Part shown: positions 1-13,400 of the stretch, one piece after another
Numbering within the stretch: position 1 is the first letter of the stretch
How the letters are laid out: every line of letters begins with the position of its first letter
Origin: Apostichopus japonicus
Taxonomy: Eukaryota; Echinodermata; Holothuroidea; Aspidochirotida; Stichopodidae
DNA length: 64,000 nucleotides
Assembly (NCBI RefSeq): GCF_037975245.1
Contig: NC_092576.1
Coordinates: 1,624,501 to 1,688,500 of the forward strand
Reading direction: 5' to 3'
Program-made: the position numbers and the translations under genes
Notes under the pieces: generated by a model
What the model was told of the DNA's origin: nothing
What the model saw: only the letters and a program-made list of their open reading frames with translations
The model's database searches: none

Positions 1-1313
1 CCACCCTCATGTCAGGGCCGACGTCAAGGCGTGCCCGCAGCTTTGTTTCCATGACGACCAACTTTTGTACATTACTAAGTTATATGGTATCAGATTTTAG
101 TTCAACTAAAAGTACTCTAGTTTTGACTTTTAGAAACTTCTCACGAACCCCTGGGATGGGACTCACACACCCTCTGGGGGTTCATGGGACCAAATTAGGG
201 AACCCCTGGTTGAGAGCCTTCAAAATTGCACTACACAAAATTGGGAATACTAAATTACGCCCTGCACCTCTGTGAGGGATACTTTAAGTGACAATCCACT
301 CAGCTTTCCCCTAACGTGCTTACCCGTGGCTGCGTATCTTTTCTGCAGACAGTTATCTACCAAAGATAGGATGCCATTACTTGTCTCATCGGAAACTCTT
401 AAAAGTAAAACATTGTTTGAGCTTTAGAGAATGAGATCTGCATTGAAGCAAATGATTCCCCTCTGCCAGCACTACTGGCTGTTAACGCTATGTAAACGAT
501 GTAAATTCAATTTGCACTTTACACTTTGTACAGTTTTTGTTCTTTATTTGTGGAAGCAAATAATTGTAAAGTTTAACCTTATTACAAACTGTCACAAGTT
601 CTAACACACATTTTTATATACACCAACTATTATGTGTCCTGCCATTGTCCTGCCATTGTTCTATAGTTGATGAGATTGTTACTGAATCGACTGCTGCAGT
701 ATCCGTAAACTGTAAATTGACATTTTCCAATTCTTGTTTTATCAAGAACTGTGACTTGTATTGAGGCAGATTTTACACCTACGCCCCCACTCCTGGCTGT
801 AAATGTTTCTGCTGATGTAAACGAGAAATCACTGGTGAGAGTAGCTGTCTCAGAAGTGATCGTTGGTCTGGTGATAGCTGTAATGGAAACAGCCCACTTT
901 TGGCCTGGTTATATGTAGCTGTAATTGAAACAAAGCAGAGTTCTACAGTATATAAACTGTACAACACTATTAAGTATTCTGCTCATATTACAAAGTAAAT
1001 TAATGTTCTACTACAGTAGTATATAAACTTTACAAACTATTAAGTATTCAGTTCATATTACAAAGTAATGTCAAATATTGCTTATTCAAATCTGCATAGA
1101 TTATAACTTTCCCCATGACAAACTGCAATCCATAATGTGTACGCAATGCGATGTAAATTGAGGGAAAATCCTACATTACACAATACACATATCCAAAATA
1201 TCACACAACAAACCTCAGTTTGGTATCACATGCGATAATATTCTGACATTGTGATATCATTTGTTAAGATTTCGGTCGTTAAAATTATCCAATGCCTTCT
1301 CCGTAAATTTCAG
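1..1313. other. TGFBRAP1: Upstream TGFBRAP1 intron sequence
   Basis: No coding exon was recognised here; it is presumably the intron before the first visible exon. At about 121-215 there is a pair of 'aacccctgg'-type blocks resembling a degraded hAT transposon end, too weak to call. About 946-1067 holds two ~67-bp near-identical tandem copies (core 'ctattaagtattc...cata'). Confidence 0.6.
946..1067. repeat. Two-copy ~67-bp tandem duplication
   Basis: The block 'cagtatataaact...ctattaagtattc...catattacaaagtaa' occurs twice in direct succession with few differences, showing a small local duplication in the intron. Confidence 0.7.
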
Positions 1314-1412
1314 AGGAAACCCATCAAGCAGCTGAAAGCCGCCTCTGCTCTTGCCCGCATCCTCGTCTTGTGTGACAACGTCCTCAGTCTATTAAACATG
1401 TTCAACTTAGAG
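1314..1412 (+). CDS. TGFBRAP1: TGFBRAP1 window exon 1 (CNH domain)
   Basis: Acceptor 'gtaaatttcag' and donor 'gtaagtgg'; 99 nt, phase 0 to phase 0. Encodes RKPIKQLKAASALARI... ending LLNMFNLE, matching the vertebrate KKPVNELRAASALNR...NMLNLE block of the CNH propeller. Confidence 0.95.
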
Positions 1413-4400
1413 GTAAGTGGTCAACATAATCTTCTACATCATCTACAGATTTTTTTTTTTTTTTCTCTCTATGTTTTGAAACTTCCAAGTTGTTTACATT
1501 TTATATATTTATTGAACGAAAATTTGCTCACAGGCTAAATTGACAAACGGGAGTACGGAAAAGTGTTTAACTGCAATGGTCGTTTACCCTTGTACAAGTA
1601 GGTATATAAAGCTTTAAAATGAAGACCGCAATGAAGATTGTGTCTTTCTGCATCCCATTCCCTTCCACCCCCCTCCCCTACCCTAAACTTCTCTTATGTA
1701 GCCTGCATTTTTTCTCTTTCCAAATTTTTAATATTAATTGGTTTCAGCTAACATAAACTTGAAATTCGAATTTTCGTTGAGTGTACACTATACTGTGCCT
1801 TTCAACCCCGAAAGCGTCACTTTTAGTTTTGGAATTCTGTCCAGACCGTGCATAACTATTTGAAAATTGTTTGATCTTTTTACAGCCAATTTTGAGCGGT
1901 GCCAAAGCAAAAGGGGTAAGTCAGTATTGACGTGATGTCATTGTAGTAATTGTAGTATACTGTAGGTGCAGAATGTACTGACAAAAAAAAGCGTATCTGT
2001 AAATCCTGCTACCATGTACGAGTCCCTATCTTTGGTTATATTTTTGTTTAACGTTCATAAGACTGTCAATTGCCAATTTGTAAACAGTGTCTAAAGATCC
2101 AATGTGTAACTAGTTAATTTAATGAATGTACAGACTGCTAAAGGCAAGGTAAGCTATTTGTGTAAATATGGAATAAATGTTGTTATTATATATCACTTGC
2201 CTTGCCTTGCTTTTTTTCATAGGATTTTTTTCTTTTCTTTTATGGCATATATCACAATGACAGACAATATCACACTTAATAACAAGAAAGTTTATATTCA
2301 ACACTAAATTAATTATGTACATAGTGAAATGTTGTTTCTTCTTTTTTCCTTCTCATATTTGTCAACAGGTCACAAGTTTTACAGTTAACGATAGTCCAAA
2401 GCATGGAGATGCATTTAGCATAGAGGTAAGCACAATATGGCAACCTACACTGTATCTTGTTAAGCATGAAGATTCCAGGTCTGATATTTGATACTTACAT
2501 TGGAATTCTTTCTTGAATATCAGTCTGCTCTGACTTCCAGACTTTATCAAAATCATAAAGATTATAAGAAATATATGCAAATATTCTCTTCCTCCTTGGA
2601 AAAATGATTATTATGTCATAGTAGAAAGATAACTTTAGATATGACTCTGTACCTCACTCTGCTGTGGTCAAAAGTGATTTCAAATATGAATATTCATATC
2701 TTAATATGCATATCTGAATATAGTTGTTTGGAAAATGGCAAAATATTTATTCGATAGTCGATTCTTGTGATCAGAATTTCCCTTTACCCCTCATATTTCA
2801 ATTAATAATAATAAAAATAATCAGCAGTTATTTTGAACATGCTTAAGTGACCACAAGTGTGGGAGAAACCTGCAAGGTCTTATGGCTTACAACTATAATG
2901 TTGGGTGGCTTCCAATTCAACATTTTTACTCAAATTTGGAATCTTTTCAATTTAGAATGTAATTTCAGCTGGGAAAAACCTTAGAATGCTCTTGAATGCA
3001 AAATCCACCTTACTATGAACCAGGTGGGTATTGAACCTGGTACCTCCCGATTACTAAGCCTCATTGCCTCAAATGTCACCGCCTTTATCCACTCGGCCAC
3101 AACACTGGTTGAATAATCAGCCGTCTGTTACTTAAATATGCAGACACCTCTCAGACTTAATTAATTTTCTCTCTAGTCTAAGTACAACAGCATGAGTATA
3201 CGCATAATAATAATAATAATGATATTAACAATAATACTTATTTATAAAGCCCATTATACCGACGGGCTCAATGCGCTTTACAAGAGACAAACTGAGTACC
3301 AAAAAAAAAGCAACAAAAACTTAAGGATACACGAAAGGATCTGAAAAAAGCACAAGGAATCAATGAGGGTTTTACGTGAATAAGTGAGTTTTTAAGACAC
3401 TTTTTAAACTTGTCTATGGTAGGGGCATTCCTAATACGGGTGAGGAGAATGTTCCAGAGTTTGGAGGCCGCAAATTGAAAAGAACATTCACTGTACGTCT
3501 TAGTTTTCATTTTTGGTGGCATAAGGGCGAATCCCCCCTCGGTATGAGTACAAGTTTGACTAGGGGGCTCTCTAATCACAATTAGAGTGTACTGTACGAG
3601 TATCACTGTGAGGACAAGTAGGAGTCCCCGGAAGTCAGGTAGGAGTCCCCGGAAGTCTGCTAGCGTATAAATGAGTTAAAAGAGTACAGACCTAACTCTA
3701 GTCTGCTTCTCTACAGATTCTTTTTGATAATATTATATTTAACTTTACTTGGTCATTTAGATCGCAGCTTGCGCCAAGAAGAAAGCCGTTCAGGTTTACG
3801 TGGTAACTGAAGAGAAAATAACATTCATCAAAGAAGTTGCAATACCTGAGTTACCGATGACCTTGGTAAGACTTCAAGTTACTTCAAGTTACTTCAAGTT
3901 ACAACTCGATAGAGTGTTCTACAGACTTCCATACATGTTGCCTACTTAAAGTGGCTCCAAGTATCATTTGAAACTAACTGGTCTCTAATATGGGATACTC
4001 TCAGGTGTGAGATGATTATCATATCTATTAATAGAACTTAAATCTGGAAGTTGTATAAAGAGAAGAGACTTCTTGCTGAAAGTAACTCCAGATGCCATTC
4101 CTTTGAATCGAGGGTAATGCAGTGATAGTGTAATGTAATGTAGTGCAGTGCAATGATGTAGTGCAATACAGTGCACTGATAGTGTGGACAATGCTGATAT
4201 GAGCTGTGCACGTTCCAGCTGCAGTTTGACCGTGTGAAAGAAAATACTCAAAATGTGAATTTTTGGAATTGAAACTTGGAGTAAAACAATGAAAAAAAAT
4301 GTACCACTACGGTTGATTTCACTGTTCCCGTAGCTTCACAAGGAATGTGATAGCTATCAGATCATGACATGAGTTGTTGTATATACATTCAAGGAGTACC

Positions 4401-7400
4401 ATAAGAGTTGAGTGCTTCAAGTATGTATATTTTCTCTTTTGGAGTTAACAGTTCTAGATCATATTTTTAAAGTCGATGCTGCAGCACACTGCTGGATGTA
4501 CATAACTTCTTAGCCTTTAACTGCCCCTTACTCTCTCTGTCAGAATTTTGTAAAAAAAAATTGTCATCAGCAATTTTTTGAAATTGAAGAGCCTTCTTGT
4601 ATTGGTAGAGCTGTTTTACATTTCATTAGAAGTGTTTGGCAAACGGTAGAATATTTGAAGTAAAATCTAAAATACTGATTGTAAAGTATTTTTCCCCCCT
4701 GTAAATCATTTTCTAATTACATTTTTCAAACAGGCAGTGGACGGTTTCTGTATGTGTGTTGCCATGGAAACTCAGTACATCCTGGTGAATTATGAAACTG
4801 GTGATGTCCGAGACCTCTACCCTATATCTTCACCAGAGAGAAAGCCCTTTGTATCAAGGATAGGAAAGGTAAGGTGTATGTATAGACCAGGGTTGTCCAA
4901 CCTTTTGCAGAGGAGGGCCACATGGAATGATTATGATGAAGGAGGGGGCCGCATGAACCCTACGCTCGATTTTTTGCCCGAAGCCCAAGGCAACAAAATG
5001 TGAGGACTGCGCGTGGAGCGCACTGATTTATTTTCCTTCCTGATAGAACAGATGGATAAAGTCCAGTCGCCCCCTCCGCTGAGAGAGTGTCACACAAACT
5101 GACCTGTATGCAGTTTTTTGGACCCAGAAGGTTCAAATGATTGATTATATAGCTTCAAATTGTTATCAATAAATCTGCTCACTCAAATTTTGCACCGTAG
5201 AGCATCTCTGGCGGGCCGGACGCAACCCTGCGGCGGGCCGGACTGTGGCCCGCGGCCGTAGGTTGGACAACCATGGTATAGACTGTAAAGAAAATCCTTT
5301 TTCCTCAAGGAGAGGGGAATGGTGAAAACCCCATTTGTGAAACAGAACGAAATGCACTTTACTCAACATCTGACATAAGATCACTTTCTGAAAGTGTCTC
5401 GTTAATATCTGTTATAAATGAGCATAGTCTCTTGACATACAGTACACACACGTTACGGCCGCATTGACCATTCCATTATAAACATGGATCCCTCACCCTA
5501 CAATTTATCTTAGGTACTATCACATAGTAAAATAATCACAGGATCATGAATCCCTCACCCCTTACAATCTACTTTTGGTACTATTATAAAGTAAATAATC
5601 ATGAATCCCTCCCCTAATACAACCTATTTTTGGTACAATTACATAGTAAATAATCACAGGATCAGGTATCCCTCACCCCTTCCAATCTATTTTGGGGTAC
5701 AATTACATGGTAAATTATCGCAGGATCATGAATCCCTCAGCCTGTATAATCTATTTTGGGGTACAATTACATAGTAAATTATCACAGGATCACAAATCCC
5801 TCACCCGTGAATCTATTTTGGGTACTATAGTAAATAGTCACATACTATGCTTAACCTCCTCCCTCCCTCCCTCCTCCTTGCACCCTCCTCCCTCCCTCCT
5901 CTGTCCTCCCTCCTCCCACTCCCCCCCCCCTTCCAAAATGAGACAAGTTTTGAGTCAACGAGTGACGTCACATGATCACCTGGTATCGTATTGGTGGTTT
6001 TTGATGAGTCATGGTAGTATTGGATCACTCAGGCGTTCTGCTTTGTCGAAAGAATGTTTGGACGTCTGCCAGTAGATCACCTACGACTAAACACATGAAT
6101 GAACACCAACAAATAAAGAAGGTGCGTTTTGATTTGTAGAAGCGACAGGTATTTGAAATCTTTGCAGCCTGAAGAAGAATGAAGCTAAGGTTATGAGGGA
6201 CGATGTACTATTCACACAGAGCATATTATAATGTGTCAATAAATTGTATCTCATTACTACATTTGAAGTTTAAAAGTTAAGAAGTGAAGTTTAAAAAGGG
6301 GTGGGGTGGGATGGGGCAGGGGGGTTGCACACAATTCTTTGGCTGCAGGCCTTGTTGTAGTATATAAAACAGAAATCTGTGTAAAGAACATTCAAATGGA
6401 GGCCAAGATATTTCAGAAAACCTCAATCACATATATGTACTAATTTGTCTTGCATTGTCAAAAGAAAAGCCCATGCATAAACTACAAATTTTGCCTGGAA
6501 ATTGCAGGTAAGATGTCACTAGGAATTAACTAGGCATAACCTTTAAAGTTTTGTGAAGGACCATAAAGAAAGTTAATTACATTGTATTTACATAACTCAA
6601 GGTTTTTTGCTATTCTGGATGAAACTACTGTATCAAAAAACATGAGATTTTGAGGGCCAAAATTTGTTCTTTTACAATGGAATCACACTTCTAATATACT
6701 ACTCATTTAAGAGAAACCTGGTTGAATCATTTTAACCGCACACACAATATTTATATATATGTATGTATATATATATTTACATAGATAAATATATAGATAT
6801 ATATCTCAGCAGCTTTGATAGTGACATGAATAACCAATTGATTCTGGGAATGATACAGCTCTGTTTTCACACAGCTACTGTATCTTCATCACGAAAGCTT
6901 GAACTGTAATGTTATAGTCTTCAAAGATACAAGTATTTACCAATTTGTTAATTTATTAATTTTATTATTTTGTTAATTTATTATTTATGATTATTTTTTA
7001 TTATTATTTTATTATTTTATTTTATTTATTTTATATTTTATTTCATTATTTATGATTTATGATTTTATAATTTATTATTTTGTTAATTTTATTGATTTGG
7101 CAACACTTCCTATGAAATTGAGCTTTCTTCCCATTCTATATATTCCAATCAGTCATTTATTGAAATATCATCTGTGTTGCATTATATATATATAACTCAA
7201 TGTAACTTACAGTACTACCTATTCAGATAAACTGTACCACAGTTCCATTCATAGCTTTTAGAAGAATCTCGAAATTTGATCTGCACTGATGTAGTCTTAA
7301 CCATCGCCCCCTTTCTGTAGATTGATAAAGCATTTGGTATATTTTCACGCCAGGTAACCGTTTCTTATTGGCTAGCTTCATGACAGGCGTCTTTTTCAAA

Positions 7401-10400
7401 TCAGCCAATCAAATCTCGGCATAGTGCTCGACAGCGGTCATTTCCTGAAAGAGCACTACGATGCTACAGATTTACAACAAAACAGATTTTTGTTTGTCAA
7501 GAATTCATGGCCCAAACAAATTTTTCGGTTTTATATGTTCCCTTGGAAACAGAGCTATATTTAGAAATATCCATTTTTTTTGTTTTTTTTTTGAACAATA
7601 CTTTTAAGACCAGCCTTGTCTAATGTAAACGTTCGATGCAGGATATCATTAAGCCTTGAATGTGGTATTTTAAAGAGAAAAAAAGTGCAGATAAGGTTCT
7701 TCAAAATGTTTTCCAGACCACAAATTCCAGGGGATTTGATTATGTACAGAACTCATTCATGCATACACTGCTCGCCACTATTGTCTGCTATCATAACAAT
7801 TATCTCTTTTGTGTGTCTTTCAAGCAAATAAGACAAGTTGGGTGGTACAGTTGGATTGAGTTACACAAATTTTGGAAGTTCCAAACTATGCATGCAAGAC
7901 TCAAAACACAATTATAACTAGAATGTAGTGCTTTTTCTTCCACACGGTTGAATATTGCATACTCTGAATTTTTTTTTTCATTTTTTTTTCTTCATGTTTC
8001 CCCATTTTCTGCTACAAAGTTTTCCAGCATCTCTACAACCTTGAGCCCTAATATAGATGTATGATAATTTCTTGATAAGGGCAGGTCTACACCCCACCTC
8101 GATTGACATGCAGGGCAGTTATTACCCTCTCTCTGTAAGGGGTGCTGCTAGGGGCAGTACAGCAAGTTTGTAGGGGCAATGACTGCAATTTGCCATAGGT
8201 ACAATCGATTGATTTTAGCTTTGCCATCAACAGAACTGATTTATGTCAACAATGTGTTAAGCTATTCACAAAAAGACAGAAACAAAACATGAACAAAATA
8301 ATCATGTTTAATTAGCTTTCAATAGAGCTGAAATGTTACCCAAAGATAAACAATACTCAAAGGTTGGTCCCCTAACATTCAAAACTCATGTTTCCTAAAA
8401 GCAATACATACTGAGATTTTGTGTCTTTTGACTTATTTGGCTAATTTATCACTTTTTTAAAATAAATTTTCTATTTTTTTTTTCAATGGTACCTCTTCAA
8501 ATGCCTTGTCCTTTGATGAATATAATGTTACTTTACAAAAATGATTGTTTTATTGCCCACCAGGAATGTACATCTGTTTGATAAATAAGATTTCTTCAAG
8601 GTCGTATGTACAGTACATGTGTATGATATCCCCTCATAATCTGTAGCATAAATTAGTAATGACTATTAATAACACTTTCATGTACATAGCACATGTTTTT
8701 GTAATGGTATCTATGCCCTTCAAATGCCCTGTCCTTTGATAAATATATATAATGTTACGTTAAAAAAATTGCGTTTTCCTCCAGGTATACAGGTCTGTTC
8801 GATTTAATAACATATCTTAGATGAAGTTGCATGTGTATGATATCCCTCTCTTATTCTGTAGCCTTTATTAGTACCCTTCGATAAATATCAATATGCTTTA
8901 TACAAAAATTCCAAATATTTCTCCTTCAGGAATTTCTTCTCCCTGGTCCAGGCATCGGTGTCTTTGTCACCCCTGCGGCCATTTCAGAACGGCCTCCTGT
9001 GAAATGGGCTGAAGATGTCAACGGTGTTGGCTTCTTATATCCATATGTAGTTGCCATGGATACTGAGTTTCTTACAATTCACAGGTTGGTTTTCAAATCT
9101 GTTATCATTCAAACTTCCTTGTATTTTATTGTCAGATACAGCTGCTGATTTTTTTAAAACTTTTTCATAACATATGGTCAGTAAGTTAACAGAACCTACT
9201 AGCTATTACTGAAGATTGCAGTCCTTCAAACTGAGGCATGTACATCATTAGAAAGGCTGCAGCAGCTGCGATATCCCCTGCAGCAAAGCTGCATCAATAT
9301 CAAACAATAGAGATGATCTTGGCCAACCAGCAGTGTCTCTTGTGTGGAACTGCACAGCCTGGCTACAGGATTCTGTAGGCCACCTTAGCCCCCTACTTTT
9401 GACACAGTGCCTAATACAATGAAGGTTATTTTTTGATAATAAATGGCAGATATAGGATTGAATCAGAGGCAGGCATCATGAAATATTAAACCTGCTGGAG
9501 CTTTATCGATGAGTTTATGAGGCGCGTGCCTCTAGCATACAGAATGAGATAGACACACAAACAAGATAAATATATACAACATATACAATATATTGACAGC
9601 ATACCATACATATATGTATCACATATTGTAGTGAGTTTTCAATAATCTCATTATTTGTGCCATTTTCCTTCTCATTTTTTAGTATTCTTGATCAGAAGCA
9701 GAAACAGGCCATTCCCTTTCAGAATGGATGCATCATTGGAGATTACGAAGGCAAACTCTTTGTGGCTTCTAACAAGGATGTGTATGGACTTATACCTCTC
9801 CCGGTAGAGAAACAGGTATAATCCCTTGGAAGGGGGTTGGTTTTTATTTATTTTGATAAAGAAGTTAAGAAACTGAACTGAAATGAAAATTAAGTTTGAA
9901 AAATAATTTTAGTTACAAAGTAGTGGATAAAATTAGGGTAAATTTTGGTTTTAAAATGTTACCTATCAAGACATAGTTTTGTTTATGAGTAATGTAGGTT
10001 TTTTAAGACTATCTCCCACTTTTTCCACAGGTTCAAGCATTATTGACTGACAGACAAGTCGATGAGGCATTAAGCCTTGCCATGAACTTCAGGCAAGCAG
10101 GCCTAAGCAAAGAAAAGTTCCAAAAGGTATTTTGCTTGTTACTTAACATCTAATGTGTACTTGCTTTGGCAGTGCGGTTTTAGTCAGTCCAGTTGCTTTG
10201 CTGTGGAAAGAAATACAGTCACACAGTATCACACTTGTGATGTTGAGCTGGAAATTTTGTCGTCTCTTTCAGTTTTGCAGAAAGTAGTCTGGTTCGGGGA
10301 AGATGAAGGTGGGGAGGGATTGGAGGGGAGTCCAAAGGTACAGTAGAAGGAACGTAGACACACCTTCTCTGAGAACTTGCTACAAGTAGACTGTGAATAG

Positions 10401-13400
10401 ATGATTTGTTCCTTATCAAGCTATATAATGACATTATGGACCATGCTGTTGCTAGACGCCTTCCTAATAGAAAAACAAAATTACTTAATTCTAGAAATAT
10501 GTATCTTCAAGATAAAATATGATCAGATCACAAATGCATTTTCCACCTTCTGAGCTCAGAAAACTTTAAAAAAAAAAAAAAAATTATCTGTCCCCTTTAA
10601 TAATTAGAATATTCCTTTAGCACAACCATTTCCAGTATATTATCTCCTGAGCCCAATATGGAGTGGAAAAAACATCACTCTCTTTCTCCTGCAACACCAC
10701 ACAAGATTTCTGCTGTATTCTCATGTAGGATCAGACGCCAAAGCTTTGAGTTAAAAACCCTTATATAGAGTCTGTAACTAGGTCAGTAAACTATTATATT
10801 GACACTTGTTGCTATGTTTTCTTTTCTTTTATTCATGGTCTGTCCTCCAGATGTACACCAACATCCAACAACAGGGTGGTTTCATCAAGTTCGGTGAACA
10901 CAAACTGGACGAAGCGAAGGAACTCTTCATCCGAGGCAGACTGGATGTCAGAGAGGTAGGTCGAGGAATACAAGTGACTTTAAGAGCAGCTGCTTTCCTC
11001 CAATTTTACTATTTTATCAGAAACGATATAGTAAACTTGTGTAATTTACTTCGTTCCCCGCTTACCTGTCTCCCCACAACCTTAGCACCGCATTCTACCG
11101 TGTCTAGTATGCCCTGGTAATCTTTTAACACTGTGCACCCTCAGTGACCGGTCTAATCAGGTCAGTGACCTCCTTCTCATTTTACCATCCAAAGTGTCTA
11201 CACATGTTTCTGTAAAGCACTGTGATCTTTTGTAGAGTGCTCTATCAAATACATAGTAATAATAATAAAAATTATAATAATCAACACTACCACACAAGAA
11301 GTTAATACTACTATTATCCCCTATGTATTTGTACTAATTTACATTATTTTGTATTTATTTTTTCTTTTCTTTCGGCCGTTAACAGCTCATCTGTCTGTTC
11401 CCCGATCTCCTGCCATCGTCTTCATACTTTAGCAGAGCCGTTCCGCTTCTCCACGACTATGCGGATGTGAATCAGATCGTCCACGGCGATGCCGAGAGAT
11501 TGCGGGAATGCAAGGAGTTCCTGGTCGGGTTCCTGGAGGAGGTCAGAGACTTGGATGCCGCTACTGGATACAGAATGGTGAGTAACCATGGTAACGCACA
11601 GATTCAAGGCCTCTGTTATACTTGCACAAAGTCGCTGAGAATGTAGACAACAAAACATCTTTCCGTGTCTGATGTGAAATATCCTTCCTTTTTTTGGGGG
11701 CGGGGGGGGGGGGGATCTTCTGAGTGAAAACCAGGAGATTTTGCAGGAGGTTTTCCATGTTGGGTTGTTAATAACAGCTTAATTTCACCAGATTTAAAAT
11801 AAGGCTCTGTGTCTAAAAAGCAGCTACAATTCCCCTACATCAAGGCTGCATCAATATCAACAGTAGAAATGATCTTGGCAAACCAGTCTTGCTTATTGCC
11901 CTTTTGTCTCTAGGGCCCCATTGGAAATGGGCCAACGTTCTGTCAGCCCAATGGGTTTAGCTCCTGTTACTCTTTTTGTTCTTTTCAATCTGTTCTGTTC
12001 TATTATGTATTCTCTGTAATTTTTTGTATTTTGAACAATCTGAGTGCGCATAAACCAAACAAAGCACAGCACAAAAGATTATAATCCTATGCAGCCTGGC
12101 TGCAGAATGCTGCAGCCCCCTCAGCATCCTAGTGTTGACACAATGGCTAACACAAAGAGGGTAATTTGATAGGGTACAGGCTGTGGACCTTACTAGAATT
12201 ATAAGGCACTCGTGGGGACTTGTCAATTAAATAAATTAGTAATTTACTGGTAAAGGCATAAGGTTAGGCGTATCTAAAACCAATGTATGTATCATACTCT
12301 GATTTATTCATCAAAAATGTTGTCATCGTCTGACAGTGTTACCGTGACAACATCTCCTTGCATTTTGCAACACCTGTATACCTGAAATTTGTTCATCAGC
12401 AAATGAATGCTCTCATGCTCTGCAATGTTACCATGACAACATTGCCTTAATTACTGTTCTGCATACCTGACAATACCTCTGTTACACTGGCTGTGGCCTC
12501 TCTGGGGTCATCTCCTGTTTTGTGGCATGCAGGAGCTATAGAATTGATGTCCTTAAATTGTGATCATGTCGTTGGCCACTTTGTGGTATAATTCTGAATA
12601 TTTGTTAAAATTTGTGTGATATTGAAATCGGCAAGGTTCTCTTCTGTTTTGTTGGGGAAAGATTCAGCTGTTCAAAACATTTCAACAAAGTGTTCAAATC
12701 AAGGCAATCTACAGTGAAAAGTTTAGTGTTTACATTTTGTGTAGGATTTCTTCAGTTTTATGAATTTTTGTTTCTCATCAACACTGAATATAGTCGGCTT
12801 CAGTGTGCAAAAATTAATACTATACTATACAAAATAACATAAAATAAATAGTATACAAACTTTCTTATGCATAGCAATATTTCTTATTTTACGTAGCTTC
12901 TTTTGCAATGCGATACCAGATAAATTATTCCCTTCCCTACTATATGCAGGGATGTGCCCCGCTGGGCGGCCCTGCCCAGCACTAAAAATTACTGCCCAGC
13001 ACTGTCTTAAAAAATGTGAATCCCAGCACTATTTTCATCTTAAATCCTGACATTCCTTACAATATATTCAACAAAATTGGGCCTGGCCTATGCCAAAATC
13101 ATGCAGACTAATAATGCATCAGTTACGCATGCAAGAAACATTACTTACTGCTCTCAATCGGTCCCTTGTAAAATATCTTTGAAACAAACTAATAACTTTT
13201 ACCAGATTCGTAATATATTTCACTTAAAAAAAAATTTTTAAATGTAAATTGTTAGCAAAAGTAGTACTTTTGTATGTGCTTAAAAAGCTACACAAGTGCC
13301 AGCCTTAGATCCCTGCCCAGGACGACGATCAGTATACCGGCACTCAGGAAATCCTGGGCACATCCCTGTGTGTATGTACATGAGATATACTTCTCAATAC

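Noticed and set aside
121..215. hAT-like end near the window start
   Set aside because: Only degraded 'aacccctgg' blocks are visible and the other end would be outside the window.
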